This document shows positions 11,212 through 25,000 of a stretch of 64,000 nucleotides of DNA, piece after piece. This DNA is from Hormiphora californensis (lineage: Eukaryota > Ctenophora > Tentaculata > Cydippida > Pleurobrachiidae): NCBI GenBank assembly GCA_020137815.1, contig CM035351.1, forward strand, positions 9,453,969 to 9,517,968. The letters run 5' to 3'. The position numbers and the translations under genes were made by a program. Under the pieces are notes generated by a model. The model was not told the origin of the DNA. It worked only from the letters and a program-made list of their open reading frames with translations, and did no database searches. How positions within the stretch are numbered: position 1 is the first letter of the stretch; each line of letters begins with the position of its first letter.

Positions 11212-14079
11212 GGACCAGGAAAGACCCTGATAAAAAAGATAGAGAGATAGATAGACGATGTAAACAAACATGAACCATGCTGCGTATGACAATATGGTAA
11301 AACGGACAGACGCATCTTTTGAGATCCCCCCACGATGATTCCTGTGCTTACATAATGTAAGTGGTAGAGGAGAAAAGACGCAGAAATATGTGGAGAACGA
11401 GAGAGAATGAAGGAGAGAGAGAGAGATGGTGGGACCGAGAGAGATGGAGTGAGAGAGAACAAGCAAATTATATAGCGGATTATTACATGAAAGGCACGTT
11501 CGTTTCCCTTGGCCAAGAATGTCTCCGGAATACAGTGGGCCAGAGTGAAGTAGTATTCTAAGAACATCACCCTCCTCTTGTGTTCAAAGTACTGTAAAAT
11601 CTGAAAGGAGAATAGTATTGATATTGCAATGGGGATTGCAATTGGGAGGCTGGTATTGAGATGTGGAACACCGCGGTGGGGCACATCATTATAGGCCCTG
11701 AACAAGACTGAATTTAGTAACCGCGATGATACCTCTTGAGGCGAGGTTGGGTTTTGTAGGTAACTCAGTTGAAGGTGCATTTCAGAGAGCTCGTGAGCAA
11801 TTGCCTCAGGCCCACCCCAGTCTGCACCAACCGCCACATTGCAAGGATAACTGGAACCCAGCTTGGCCTTGCTCGCACCCATCTCCACATACGCTATCAT
11901 GTACATACAGATATCATGGACACCTGGGGCGGTGGGGTGTTACATTTAGTAGAAGGGGGCATATTTTATATAACATCTTTCTGATATATCACACCTAGAG
12001 AACCATGACATAATAACTAATACAGGCCCAAGTGATGGATCATGTTGTGTACCTGATACGATGCTGAGGACAACCTCAAGGGCCTTCCTCCGTTGCTCCA
12101 CCTCCAGGGTACTAAACATGCCCAGTATCTCTAGGTGGTGGGGCAGGTAGAACGCATTGACAACCTTGGTACCATCTCGGGAGAGCAAACACTTTGGCCT
12201 GCTCTTGAAGTAGCTGGTGGGGAGAGTGGGGGTGTTAGCACCCTTTAAAGGTGAGGGTAGTTATGTTTATGGGAGTCTTCCTAACGAAGAAAAAATAAGT
12301 ATGGATCTAAGTGACCCCCGTGGTACTCACTGTTTGTCAATAGGAAACGATGGTTTTTCGTCTTCAGGTGAAGGCTCATCTGTTATGCATCCTATCTTGA
12401 AATGAGCATCCCTGACAAAATGTCATGATTATTATGATATTATTTTCCCTATACAGAAGATTGAACATCATCACTAAGCTAGCTCATGACGACATTAGAG
12501 GGGAACACTCACCTAATATCAGGGAACTTGTCCAGGGCATTTGTCAGGCTCTGTACATATCGAGCAATCTCGACACGAAGGGAGAACACAGACATGGCAT
12601 CGTGTAGATTCTCACAGTAGTTGTTGACTGTCTCCTGTTTTAGTGCTATCACCTTGTCCCTCTCTCGACCAATCTTTACAGATGTACGAACAAACTCTTT
12701 TACCATGTTGTCCCTGTAGATCAGTAAGTTAGTTTTGGTTATTAGCATTGCTAGCAATGTCGGAAAAAAGCCGGTTCAATTCTGGATTACAGGGCGAGAT
12801 TAATCATCTGGTATCTGGTATAGGTAGGTACACACCTGACTGGATTCTGAGAGAGTTGAAGAGACACGTAGTAGTCGCTTGTTTTGATTTGGCGACTACT
12901 TGTTGTTGGTCTACCAGCTCGAGATGGCTGTTTCCTGGAAGGGGGATACAGTTAGCAAATGGTTGTCATGGAACTAACTGAAACATGGTAACTAACATTG
13001 ATGCGAGAGGGAAGCACAGTTGATTGTGGGCCACTGCGATAAAGAGGTTGTTTCGTTGAACAAGCTGTGTCTTTAGGGCCAGTTGAAGGTTGGTTATTCC
13101 GTGTAAAATCAACATCTAAAACAGAGTAAAAACAGATGGTTACCAGTATTAGCTGAGTCACCATGGTTGCCATGGTTACTACATACCTTTATAACGCTAT
13201 CCTTGGTGTGGAATTGTATCGTCCCTAGATCCTTCTCGTCTAGTTCTTGGAGGGCAAGGGAACACGCACTAGGCACATACCTGGGGGGGGGGGGGGGGTG
13301 ATTGGGATATCAGCAGTAGAGAATATCGGTTATTCCATGCTCCTTCATTATACTCCCTCTGAGAGTGGGGGAGCTGGAAAGACACACCACTGAATCATGC
13401 TCATATTATCACAGATCAGTAGAGGTAGAATTCAGGAGCTGTATCACACAGAAGACACACACACAAAACTTTGTTTTACCTATCAGCCATAGCCAACAAC
13501 CGTTCCCTATATGATCAGTTTGGAGTTATGTGACGTCATGTGTAGGATACGTGACGTCAAGTAGGGACTACTACAACACTGTCAAGTTGGAATTGATACC
13601 CAACAGTTCGTTACCATGGTAAAACCCCCTCAAATCTCTCACCTGTCTAAAGTAATATCGTCGTCCCCACCGAAACTGGATTTAGCTTCCGAGGTGCTAC
13701 CGCTTTCAAAAGCAACAGGTCGGATGTGAGCATGGTGCTGCTCAAAGCCAAGTTCCCTCGACTGGCTCTTGTACAATTTCATCAGGAGATCCGTCTCTAT
13801 CAGGGCCTGTTGTAACCGACTTTTCAGAAGCACAACCTGCAAAGATGATAGAAGGATATTGGGATAATGAATCACATAATGAATATATGAATCTCCCCCT
13901 CTATCTGTATCTTTCTCTCTCCCCCTCTCTATATCTCTCTTTTTCTCTATCTCTCTTTTCTATTTATTTCATCCTTCTCGGTTGTACTGCACCATCGACA
14001 ACATAACTTTCTTACTCTCATCACTTGCACCCAAAGTTTGATTGCATCAAAGAGGAGCATAGAAAGAGAGAGAGAGAGA

Positions 14080-14161
<82 letters not shown>

Positions 14162-15964
14162 GAGAAATACTGTATCTCTCTTTGCACCACCACAAGATAT
14201 GCATCCAATTGATGAAAATGAGAAAATTACGACATGTAGGCCAAGGACATGGCATTGTAAGGTCTCGCCCTACTACAAGTCACTCTTTTTAATTGTAAAA
14301 TCTCAATTAAAAGACCTACTACACAGCCTCGTAATCACAATTTCTTAACCGCGATTACTCCAGAGCAGTCTACTTAATTACACGAGTAGTACTTTGTTCA
14401 CCGATTAACAATGTGACTCCCACGTCTACGTGCATGTAAAACTTCCTGTTTATTTATTTCATAGAAAAAAGATCTATATAATTCATCCACCACAACCAAT
14501 ACCATACGTACAATATGTCTCCATTACCTCCATACCAATACTATACATGTCTCCATTACCTCCATAACGTGTGACCAGGCGGAGACCCGCTGCTGGTGCA
14601 GAAGGGACCGGGAGGGGTGTCTGGATTGCGTGCTGAGTGCCGCTACCACGTTCTTCTCGTGTTGAGCAGCAATAGCGTGCAGGAATGACGGGCTGGCAGT
14701 CACGTGACTAGTCAACACCTGCAGAGAGAGACAGTGGGGACTATTGTAAATAGGGGTAATGATTGCATAGAAAGTATAGATGAAGTGCTTATCATTGTCT
14801 GAACGATTCGTAGAGAAGAAATCTCCATCATATATATCGAGTATTGTAAACACTGGTAAAGAATAAATGCATCGAACTATAGTATCCTACATACAAGCTA
14901 GGGGCCGGGCCTCTAGACCCCCTTTCAGGGCACCTAGCAAGTGATGTCCTTACCTGTCCTTGTACAGCCTCTGAGTATGAGTTACCCCAAGAGTCCATGT
15001 TTACCCACTCCACCTTACAGGCCTCCATGATCTGACGGTGTAGGGACAGGATCTGACCGGTCGAGGTTGGGTTCTCGTTCGATTGGAGCTCCTAGGGAGA
15101 AGGGGTGAGAATTAGAATGTGATCTTGAGAGAAGAGGTGAGAATTAGAATGAGATCTTGTGAGAAGGGGTGGGAAATGGGGTTTGAGAATGAATGAGGAG
15201 TAGAGAGAATATACTGCAGTTCTTGAAGGATAAATCACTTTGCTATTGCATGTGGTCGAATAATGCCTACATATTCAACAGGTCTTGTGGATGAAACACT
15301 AGTCTAAGAGCGCTGTTTATAAAAAGTATAATACAATCATGACAATACATAAATCGACAGTAGTAGGTCTTTATTAACTACTAATCCCACTACCATGACA
15401 CAATGAAACCTCATGATGTCCTGATACCCTCGTCCCTCCTTCTACTCAGCCCAGAAAAGTAGCCCCCCCCCCCTAATTTATGTACCTGAAAGGCGTGCTC
15501 AATTGCCACAGGAACATCCACCACCTTGGCAAGGGAGTTACAGAACTCTAGGAAGAATGTCGGTTGTAGCATTATGCAGTTGTGAGTCACGGAGATGGGT
15601 AGTTTCTCAATCAGGGGAAATGGTAGTCCTCCTGATACTGGGGGGATTGTTGAGTCAGGAGGAGAGAGGGGGTGTTATGTCACTATGGATACTGAGTGCT
15701 TAGGGTATCGGATATATTCGTTATGTCGATTTTTGGCAAATTGAGATCTAGTCTAGCGCCCCATTAGACTTGTATAACAAAGGGTAGTGAGGGATCATAA
15801 CTTACATCCATTAAGGTCGGTGGCGGTGGCACCAGCGCAAAACATTCTCTCTCGTTCAATCTGGTAAATCAAATGTCAACTACTAGATTGTACAAGAGGG
15901 CTGGCACATGTGCAACTACCCTCTGACTAATTAGGAGCATGATTTGGAGACAGAAGGAAATCTT

Positions 15965-16035
<71 letters not shown>

Positions 16036-19000
16036 GGAGAGAGAATATAGCGACCCATCTTACCAGAGAGTTTGCCATCTCCTGGGTAAGGGAAGATAGT
16101 TGAGCCAGGATCTGGCACTCATTGATGTAGGTCCGAACAAAATACGGGGCCGACACGTCGTATCTTGGACGAAGGTACATCACATTCACTATTGCCTGGT
16201 GATGGGTTTTCAGGGTTCAGTGAGGACCTTGTCATGAGATATTCTGGGGGGGTTCCGGCCGGAATTTATGAGGATTTTTGAGGTCACCTCAAAAATCCTC
16301 ATTTATTATTTGCTGGACAAGCCCTCAAAAATCCTCAAAAATCCTCAAAAATCCTCAAAAATTTTTCGTTCTATTTAAACATAAACACAGCAAATGCCTG
16401 ATAAAAAACAATAATAGATTATATTTTAGATGTAGCTGATTGTCCTTGCCTCGGATAGTGCTCTACTCACCAGGAGGAGCTGTTTACAAATAAAAACAAG
16501 GAAGTTTAGTTCAACAGTTTACACATGTTTCAATACAAAATTGTATTTCATCAGAACTGAATCACACTTGTCCCGTTCCAGGTTTCTTGCTTGCTCCTTC
16601 ATAAAGCCATCCAATTAGAGATTGTATTTCTTGTGATGTCTGCAACTACCCATGATCTCGCTTCTCCGGTTTAGGAGTTGGTGGTTCCTGGACTCCGTCA
16701 AAATCTCCATCTTCTCGGTAGTGCACAGGTCACAGAACCGATCCCCAATTCTGTACGGTCTTCCCTTTTTCCTCACTTTCCAAGTGATCCCGAATGTGAT
16801 CCCCCTGTCCTTCAACTCCCACACCTTTTCAGACAGCCTTGTAGATGTTCTTTTTTCGGAGTTGTTGAATGTGTGCTTGTGCTGGCTGAATCGGGTTTTA
16901 AATGAGTTCCCTGTTAACCCGATGTAGAGAAATTTCTGGTTGCAGCTGGTCTTCAGTTGAGCTTCGTATACCAATGATTCGGTGAGGCACTTTCCATCTA
17001 ATGGACAACTTCCCTTGTCCTTACAGTTGCATAATTTATCAGGCACATCTGTTGGTTTCGGGCCCCCATGTGTGAGTTTTTTGTTGTGGGCCTTTATCCT
17101 CGATTCCATGTTTTTCATGCAACTGTATGATACCTTGAGAGTGTTTTTGTTGAAGATCTGGCTGTAAACGTGTCCTGCTGGAAAGTGTCTTGCCACTAAA
17201 CCAAGAAACTTTCGTCCCAGGTCCGTTTCAACATCCACAGAAAATGGTGGGTTAAACCATATTACCCTTCGCCGTCCTTTCCTTTTCTTTTCCCCTTTTC
17301 TCGCCACGTCTTTATATTCCGTTGAGAAGCCCTTGTAACCACTCTGCTCCAAAGCTCCTTGGTAGTGATATCGTGCCGCTTGGAAAGCACTTGGACTGGA
17401 TGACAATCGTCTTATGCGATCCATTACCATGTCAGGGATGTTCTTCAGCACAGTTGGCGGATGGTTGGATGAGCTATGAACATAATTCGAGGTTTTTCCA
17501 TCCTTGCGAAATGGCATGAATGTACCATCATTTCTCATCGTGGTGTCAAGAAAGTTGATGTACTCCGATGGCATTGATACCTCGATTTTCAACCCTTCCT
17601 CCTGGAAGATTGATATCAAATCTTTCCTGATCCTCTCCATTTTGGGTCCGTTTGGCTCTTCCACGATGATCAGCCCATCATCCCTGTACAACCCATGGCT
17701 CTCTTTTGGGATACAGCTCGAGACCTTGTTGAGCATGTATAGACCCACAATTTCGCATGTTTCAGCTCCATCGTAGGCCCCCATAGTGACATCGAAAATG
17801 GACTCTTTCCTGTGCCATATTTCCCCATTCATGTCAAACAACATTGACTTTCGACTGTGATGTATGACCTCCCAATCCTCCTCACTAATATCTATGAACT
17901 GCCCAACAAACCGGAGAGCCCTGTCCAGCAGCTCCTCCCCAATTGAAGGGTAAAATGCTTCTATGTCATACGAAATGAACTTGAACCCATTAGATCTTTT
18001 TCCCTTAAACCATTGCAGTACTTCATCCGTTCCCCTCCACTGGTTGCACATCAATTTCGGTCTGAGTTTTGATGTTATTCTCTCCAAGATGACCTTGCTC
18101 ACTTTACCCAAACTAGACTTTGCTGGATTAATCAGCCTCGTTTGTAACTTGGCTTCAAACCCGGGCTTGTGGTCCTTCATCAAAATGAATGCTGAGCCGC
18201 TCTGGTATTGCTGAACCCTCCCATTGAGCTTTAATTTCGATGCGATAACAGATGCTTCGGTGTTTCAGCAACTCAACCGCATCGTCAGGGGCTTTCCTGT
18301 ACTCAGCAGTGATAGCCTTTCTGCAGAGTCCCTGGTATTTCTTGACAGGCATCTCATAGAAATTACCTGTTTTGTCTGCAGGAACTATCACATTTGGCGA
18401 TGATTTAATGGAGTTCATGTCTCTGTCCAATTTGTCGAGGAACTCATTGTTGTGCCTCCTGAACCTGATTGCAGACACAAGTTTAAAAAGGTCTTTCTCG
18501 AACGGAATCAAATTCTTGACCACGGGAGCCCTGGTCCCAGTCCTCAACCCATACTTCTCATCCACGACCTTATTCTCCACTTCCTCCTCCCCCTGCTTCT
18601 CAAAAAAGAAAGCTCTCCATCTTACCCTCGAAACGAAATCCTCCACCCTGTTGATCAGTGATTTTAAGTATTCCTGATGGGAACCCCTTGGAACGTTCTT
18701 TAGTGAGTATTCGAACTGTAACTTCTTCATCATTGGCGTGGCAATGGAGATAGTGCTCTATTCACCGAAATGAAGAGCGTAGATAGCTGATTGTCCTTGC
18801 CTCGGATAGTGCTCTACTCACCAGGAGGAGCTGTTTACAAATAAAAACAAGGAAGTTTAGTTCAACAGTTTACACATGTTTCAATACAAAATTGTATTTC
18901 ATCAGAACTGAATCACACTTGTCCCGTTCCAGGTTTCTTGCTTGCTCCTTCATAAAGCCATCCAATTAGAGATTGTATTTCTTGTGATGTCTGCAACTAC

Positions 19001-22000
19001 CCATGATCTCGCTTCTCCGGTTTAGGAGTTGGTGGTTCCTGGACTCCGTCAAAATCTCCATCTTCTCGGTAGTGCACAGGTCACAGAACCGATCCCCAAT
19101 TCTGTACGGTCTTCCCTTTTTCCTCACTTTCCAAGTGATCCCGAATGTGATCCCCCTGTCCTTCAACTCCCACACCTTTTCAGACAGCCTTGTAGATGTT
19201 CTTTTTTCGGAGTTGTTGAATGTGTGCTTGTGCTGGCTGAATCGGGTTTTAAATGAGTTCCCTGTTAACCCGATGTAGAGAAATTTCTGGTTGCAGCTGG
19301 TCTTCAGTTGAGCTTCGTATACCAATGATTCGGTGAGGCACTTTCCATCTAATGGACAACTTCCCTTGTCCTTACAGTTGCATAATTTATCAGGCACATC
19401 TGTTGGTTTCGGGCCCCCATGTGTGAGTTTTTTGTTGTGGGCCTTTATCCTCGATTCCATGTTTTTCATGCAACTGTATGATACCTTGAGAGTGTTTTTG
19501 TTGAAGATCTGGCTGTAAACGTGTCCTGCTGGAAAGTGTCTTGCCACTAAACCAAGAAACTTTCGTCCCAGGTCCGTTTCAACATCCACAGAAAATGGTG
19601 GGTTAAACCATATTACCCTTCGCCGTCCTTTCCTTTTCTTTTCCCCTTTTCTCGCCACACAAGTGTGATTCAGTTCTGATGAAATACAATTTTGTATTGA
19701 AACATGTGTAAACTGTTGAACTAAACTTCCTTGTTTTTATTTGTATTTTAGATGTATAAAATGCACTGATTATCAATTCAAGTGCTCTTGCCTGTGCTCT
19801 TTGGCTTCCCACACTTGAAGCACTGCTTTCTTTTAGCAAAGTTATTAACTTCACATGCTTGACAAGACCCCGGTGCCCAGATTTTCAAAGTTTTAGATAA
19901 ATACGATTTTCAGTCAAATATGCTGCCAACTTTGTCCCAAAAATCAACGATTTTGCTGCCTAGTAAGATAAATGCCTAGAAAATTTTTAGAAATCATTTA
20001 TAAATCATTTATAAAGTTTTCAAAAGTTTTTAAAAAAGTGTCCCCACCCGGGCCCGGTCGGGAATCGAACCCGGGCCTCACGCGTCAGAGTGGAGGCAGC
20101 ACAGGCAGCACAAATTTACCCCATATTTACATTGACGATTTCGCCTCATTTTGAGGACTTTTGAGGATGTTTTTAGGACCATCACCAGGGTATTTGGGAA
20201 ATTTGTCTAACTGTTTTACTCCTATTAAGGAATGTGTATTGTGTATGCCCAATAATATGCGTAATAGTCAAAGATTTTGTAAAAACTATAAAATAATTGT
20301 TGAGGATTATTGAGGATTTTTGAGGATTTTTGAGGGCCCTCATTAATTCCAAAAACGCTGGACAAGACCTCATCCTCATTAATTATTGGCCGGCACCCCC
20401 CCGATATTCTGAAGTCGAATGGGAGCATAGACGTAGCGCGCGAGAGGTTCAGTGAAATGAAACACTGCAACTTGATAAACAGATTGGCACGTGCGCGCTG
20501 CGCAAACAGACTCCGCCATCGGCACTTGCTCACTGTCACACTCAGACACATTTGTATCTCGTTCGAAGTTGTTGCACCACTGAAATCTCTTACCTGGGCT
20601 ATTTTCCGTTTTTGTTCCACACTCCACACGTGATGATAAATTTCCATGTAACAGTCAACCAACTGAAACAGAGGGGTTCTTAAAACTTAATAACAACCCT
20701 ATTATATCAATCTTGTCAGGCTAGACTGTGTTTCGGGCGCCCCGCCCCCGAAACAAATGTAAAGGGAGGGTAAGAACATAACAATATTAATCACAGTCTA
20801 TGTAAAGATGATGAAATAATTCAGAGCCCGGGCCATTACCTTTTTCTTGTTTCGCTGGAAGGCCACTTCCTGACTCCAAATATCAAGGAGCACAGCGGTC
20901 CTATCTATCTGTACATGACTGTAGGCAACTAGGTCCACTACCATCGATGGGTGTTTCTATTGGGGGGGGGGGGGGTGTGTTATATGTGGTGTGGGCCTGG
21001 GGGGGGGGGTGCTATGTTGTATTTGGGGGTGGGACGTGGTGCTACAAATTGAGAGATCACCCACCAGTAGTCGTGATGTAGTGAAAGCAGAGTTCCTCCT
21101 AGGCAGTGGGTTTTGGGCTTCATCATCCTTCACTCTGTATTCCTTATCCTTGGACACGTAGTGCGTGGAAACAAGTATCAGCTCCGACTCGAGTTCCCTG
21201 AAGGGGGAAAGAGGGAACGTAATATCGGGAAATGCAGTTAGTTGTAGAAGGGATCTTCACATTGACCCGCCAGCCCATCTCATACAGCATTCTATGGGTA
21301 CCTGCACTTGCCTATGATAACCCCTTACAATACACACAAGCATGCTAGTACATAAAGCATGTATCATGTTGTGCACACTGTTGTAGCTAGAATCATTAGC
21401 TACACATTATGGGGAGATGCTCTAAAACGATGCCTGTAAATCTACCAGCTTCCTTTGTTCGGTAAGTTCTGAACAATCCTTAGAACTCTCTCAGAACTGC
21501 TCATGGTAACAACAATGAGCAGTAAAAGCGGCTTCTACTAGAAGCCTCGTATCTACTAAATTCTTTAGAGCTTCAGATAATATACAAACACTACTTACTT
21601 GAGTGCCTCTAAGGCAGACTGGTACATAACAAAATATCCAGCACTGTCCTGGGTATGAGGTATACCCTCCTGCTCGCTATAGAAATCCTCTCTGTTCTCC
21701 GTCTCTCCGTTCTCAAAGTACTCATACATCTTCTGTCTGGGGAATAAAGGGGGTGTAATGAGGGATTCATTTATATAGACTGTTTCTGGAAGTGTTTCTG
21801 TTCATAATCAATACCTAACCTAACAGTAGGTTGCTGATGCTGCACTGTGGGTGCACTGTCAGTCAGGCCAACAGTCTGACCGCAGTTCACGGCCGCCAAT
21901 GCTCTGACAAGCATTGCTAGCAGAGGAAACTTACATATGTTCGATTCGGGTATTGTGAATAAAGGAGGAGTCTGATCTACCGATATCTCCATCCTTCTTT

Positions 22001-25000
22001 TTATCCCAATTTCCCGATAAATCCATGTTTATTGTTCGTTCCACAGATTCGAAGTAATTAAGGATGCCAAGACACTGAAAAACAAAAGTACTGTGTTTAC
22101 GTTTCAAGGGGCCCTACTTGCTGCACTTAAGCTGTCAAAGAGACTGCTGACATTTCAACTTTAGACATTCTCCAAAACACTGCGCGCCACACTCTGTAAC
22201 GCCCTGATTCGCGACCGCGCCACACTCGAAAGACCGTCGAGAGGAAGACTGATCGTCGGAAATGTGATGAAACTGCACACACACATACAGTTCTACACGT
22301 TTAAAGCATGTAATATATATCACGAGGAAAACACTAATTTCACTGTAATGTTAGAACTTACAACGCGACGCTGATGTCTCAGTTTGATGTGTCTCAACAT
22401 GAGATAAGCCATGTGGGCGTCCTTTCCACTACTTGTCTTGCCAGTGTGGCCAAAACCCAGATTACCGGGGGTGAAGGAGAAGGCTCCATGGATCCCATTA
22501 GACTGGGGACCTCGACCAGAGAGGGCACCCAGGACCCCGTCATCCTCTAATGTTATGTCAGACACAGACTCTTTGTCATCCAGAGACTCAGAACTATGGG
22601 GGATAAATACCTCATAGTTATAGTGGTGGTTAGAGACAGATCTGTCAGGAAAACATGGAATATAACTGATTATTGTATTCCTACCTATTTGACTCGCCGA
22701 AGTATACTTTTTTCCATAGCGACAAGGTGTCCTTCCCAGAAGGATGTGCGGCTGTGGAGAAGGGTCTCATGGATACAGGGAGCTCCCGGATTTGGGAAAC
22801 ATAGTTCTTCAGAGACTTCGTTACCTCCTGTTCAAAACAATTACTTAAAAAATGTACTGCTTTGAGGGACTTGGGACAAAGTTCCAGAATTTTAAATAAG
22901 ATATCATTTCAGAAATATTTTCCCAATCTCAAAGCATAAAACCATGTCTGGTAATACCAGTAACATCTCTGGTACCTGTAGGGAGTCATTGTGGAGGAAG
23001 GCTGCTGCACTTTTTAACAGCTCATCCACAGAACCATTCCTGTCTCTGATCCTGTTGATTGATGATTGTCTGGTAGTATCCAGGGTGGGGTATAGGACCT
23101 GTTCCCAAGTTCGGGGCTTCAGGAAAGTGTTGGTAACTGAGCTGGCATCCACATCCTCCTGTAATAATGGAGATTGTGGTGGAGGGGTACAACAGTGGAG
23201 GGGTACAGCGGTGGGGTGCTGCCGGACTAAAGAGTCTATTATAAGGATCTGATTGTGAAGTGCGTAATTACACAATAACCTCACAGTGCTGTTTCAGAGA
23301 ATCTGAAAACTTCCCATCACCTAATCACACAAAATAGGGTGCATACTAACTACATACTAAACACTGCTGCCCCTAACGACATACTAAACACTGCTACCCC
23401 TAACGACATACTTGACACCCCTGCCCCTATAACTAGTAACTACATACTTGACATGTTGCACCAGACACAGGGAACTGCATCATTTGGGTTTGTTTTGTTA
23501 GTAGGCTCTTCAACCTCCGATGTGCTTGGTAGTACAACTCCAATTCGTCCGAGGGGCTAAGGTTATCCAAGTCCTGAGATAAAGATAGTGCTATTCAACA
23601 AAATAAATAATAATAAAAAGATATGTTCCAAGAAACATATAAAAAGGATGACCCCAATGGGGTTACCATGGAATTATTGTAACTTACAATGGGAATTCCA
23701 TAAGACTCCAGAAGGGTCTGAAGGCGAACTCTGTACATCTCAATCCGGGCTGAAGAGACAGGGAGACCAGTGTCTTCTTGACTCGCCTCAAAGCAAGCAC
23801 TAGCCGATATTATCTGGGAAAGTAATAATGATTTAGGTTATCATATCATATACCGTGATGGTGTGAAATATATGTGAAATATGTTTATGTACTGTGAGTG
23901 TGGGTGGTTTCTTGAGTCTCCTCCGGTGTGCTTTACTCTTGTGATCCATACATGTCTCGTTTAACCGAGATCGCCACCTCTTAGTCCACTTCTGGTGAAA
24001 TGGGATGGTAATGGTGCTGACCATGACATGATGAAAGCAGCCAGAATGAACTGACCCATATACTATATCTTTCCCTCTGTTTTAGAGTCCTTTGGTTTAC
24101 TCACCCGTGCACTGATGATTGTCTTGGGTTCAGCAGCATCATTAGCCACACTGTTCTGTTTACTAATCCTACCCGCACCAAGGCGGGATGTTGAGGTTTC
24201 TGGCATTCTGTTCAGCCTCTCCCTGCTTCTCCACCCACTTGAATAGAATGATTCCTCCCCCACTCCGGTGAGCCACTAAAACATTGGGAGGCATACTGGG
24301 AGGGAACGTTAGAAAGGGGAGGGGGAGGTACACATCAGGAGAGGGAGGTACACGTTAGAAGGAGAGAGGGAGGTACACGTTAGAAGGAGAGAGGGAGGTA
24401 CACGTTAGAAGAGGGAGGTACACGTTAGGAGAGGGAAAGGGAGGTTCACTTTAGAAAGGGGAGAGGGAGGTACATGTTGGGAGGTACACGTTTGACAGCG
24501 ACTTGTTTCAAATATATATATTTTCCGACAATTGTAAGCAGCATAACACGCAGCTGGATAATGACATTGCTCATATATTGCAGCTACCCTTCTACAAAAT
24601 GCCTCCTACTGAGAGAGTAAAGAGATAGAAGAGAATGGTAGCTGATATAGCACACATAGCGGTAGCAAGTATTACCACTTCTAGTAGTCACTCTTTGTTT
24701 CAACCTAAACAGGATTGCGCTTATTCTCATTATCTTTATGTACCATGTATGGGTTCTTGAGTGGGGCACATTCAACATATTTTCCATGAGACTGTTTTTG
24801 CCCAATTTAATTTTTCGTTGAGTTTTCATAGCGGACCCAAATTACAGGTCACAAGAGACCTACCATAACTACAGTTTACGCCCTTAGAAAAGCCTCACCT
24901 ATCTGTGGAAAACATGTCTGTTCTGTCCGATCTTACCTTCTCCCAATTAGAAGCAGTATTGTCATCATCGAGGGCTTGGGGTTTAGCCAATCTGCTCCTA

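Larger units (their letters stand above)
16435..19743 (-). mobile_element. Penelope-like retroelement with partial tandem copy and inverted 5' flank
   Basis: Reading the minus strand, the element has (5' to 3') an 87-bp inverted fragment of its own 3' region (19659-19745, complement of 16485-16571), a 5'-truncated 875-bp copy (18784-19658), and then a longer unit whose 3' end repeats those 875 bp (16433-17307). TATTTTAGATGTA flanks both sides (16422-16434 and 19744-19756), giving a 13-bp target duplication. Partial tandem arrangement and inverted terminal fragment are known features of Penelope-like elements (pseudo-LTR structure). The copies look almost identical, suggesting recent insertion. 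Confidence 0.85.
16246..20402. mobile_element. TIR DNA transposon (hAT-like, non-autonomous) split by a Penelope-like insertion
   Basis: The ends are inverted copies: the left begins GGGGGGGTTCCGGCC and the right, read in reverse, begins GGGGGGGTGCCGGCC. GATATTCT is present on both sides (16238-16245 and 20403-20410), an 8-bp target duplication as made by hAT-family transposases. Both subterminal regions carry many CTCAAAAATCC / GAGGATTTTTGAGG copies, like transposase-binding subterminal repeats. Without the nested element at 16435-19743 the transposon is about 0.8 kb and has no transposase. The whole block occupies one intron of the CCDC162-like gene. Confidence 0.75.

Noticed and set aside
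10917-11906. A 329-residue minus-strand frame with Ser/Leu and Arg/Glu runs
   Set aside because: It reads through (CT)n and (GA)n repeats and introns; only short stretches inside it (11487-11602, 11732-11888) are exons.
20038-20112. Functional tRNA gene
   Set aside because: Only the T-arm and a weak anticodon stem are present; no acceptor pairing or A-box.
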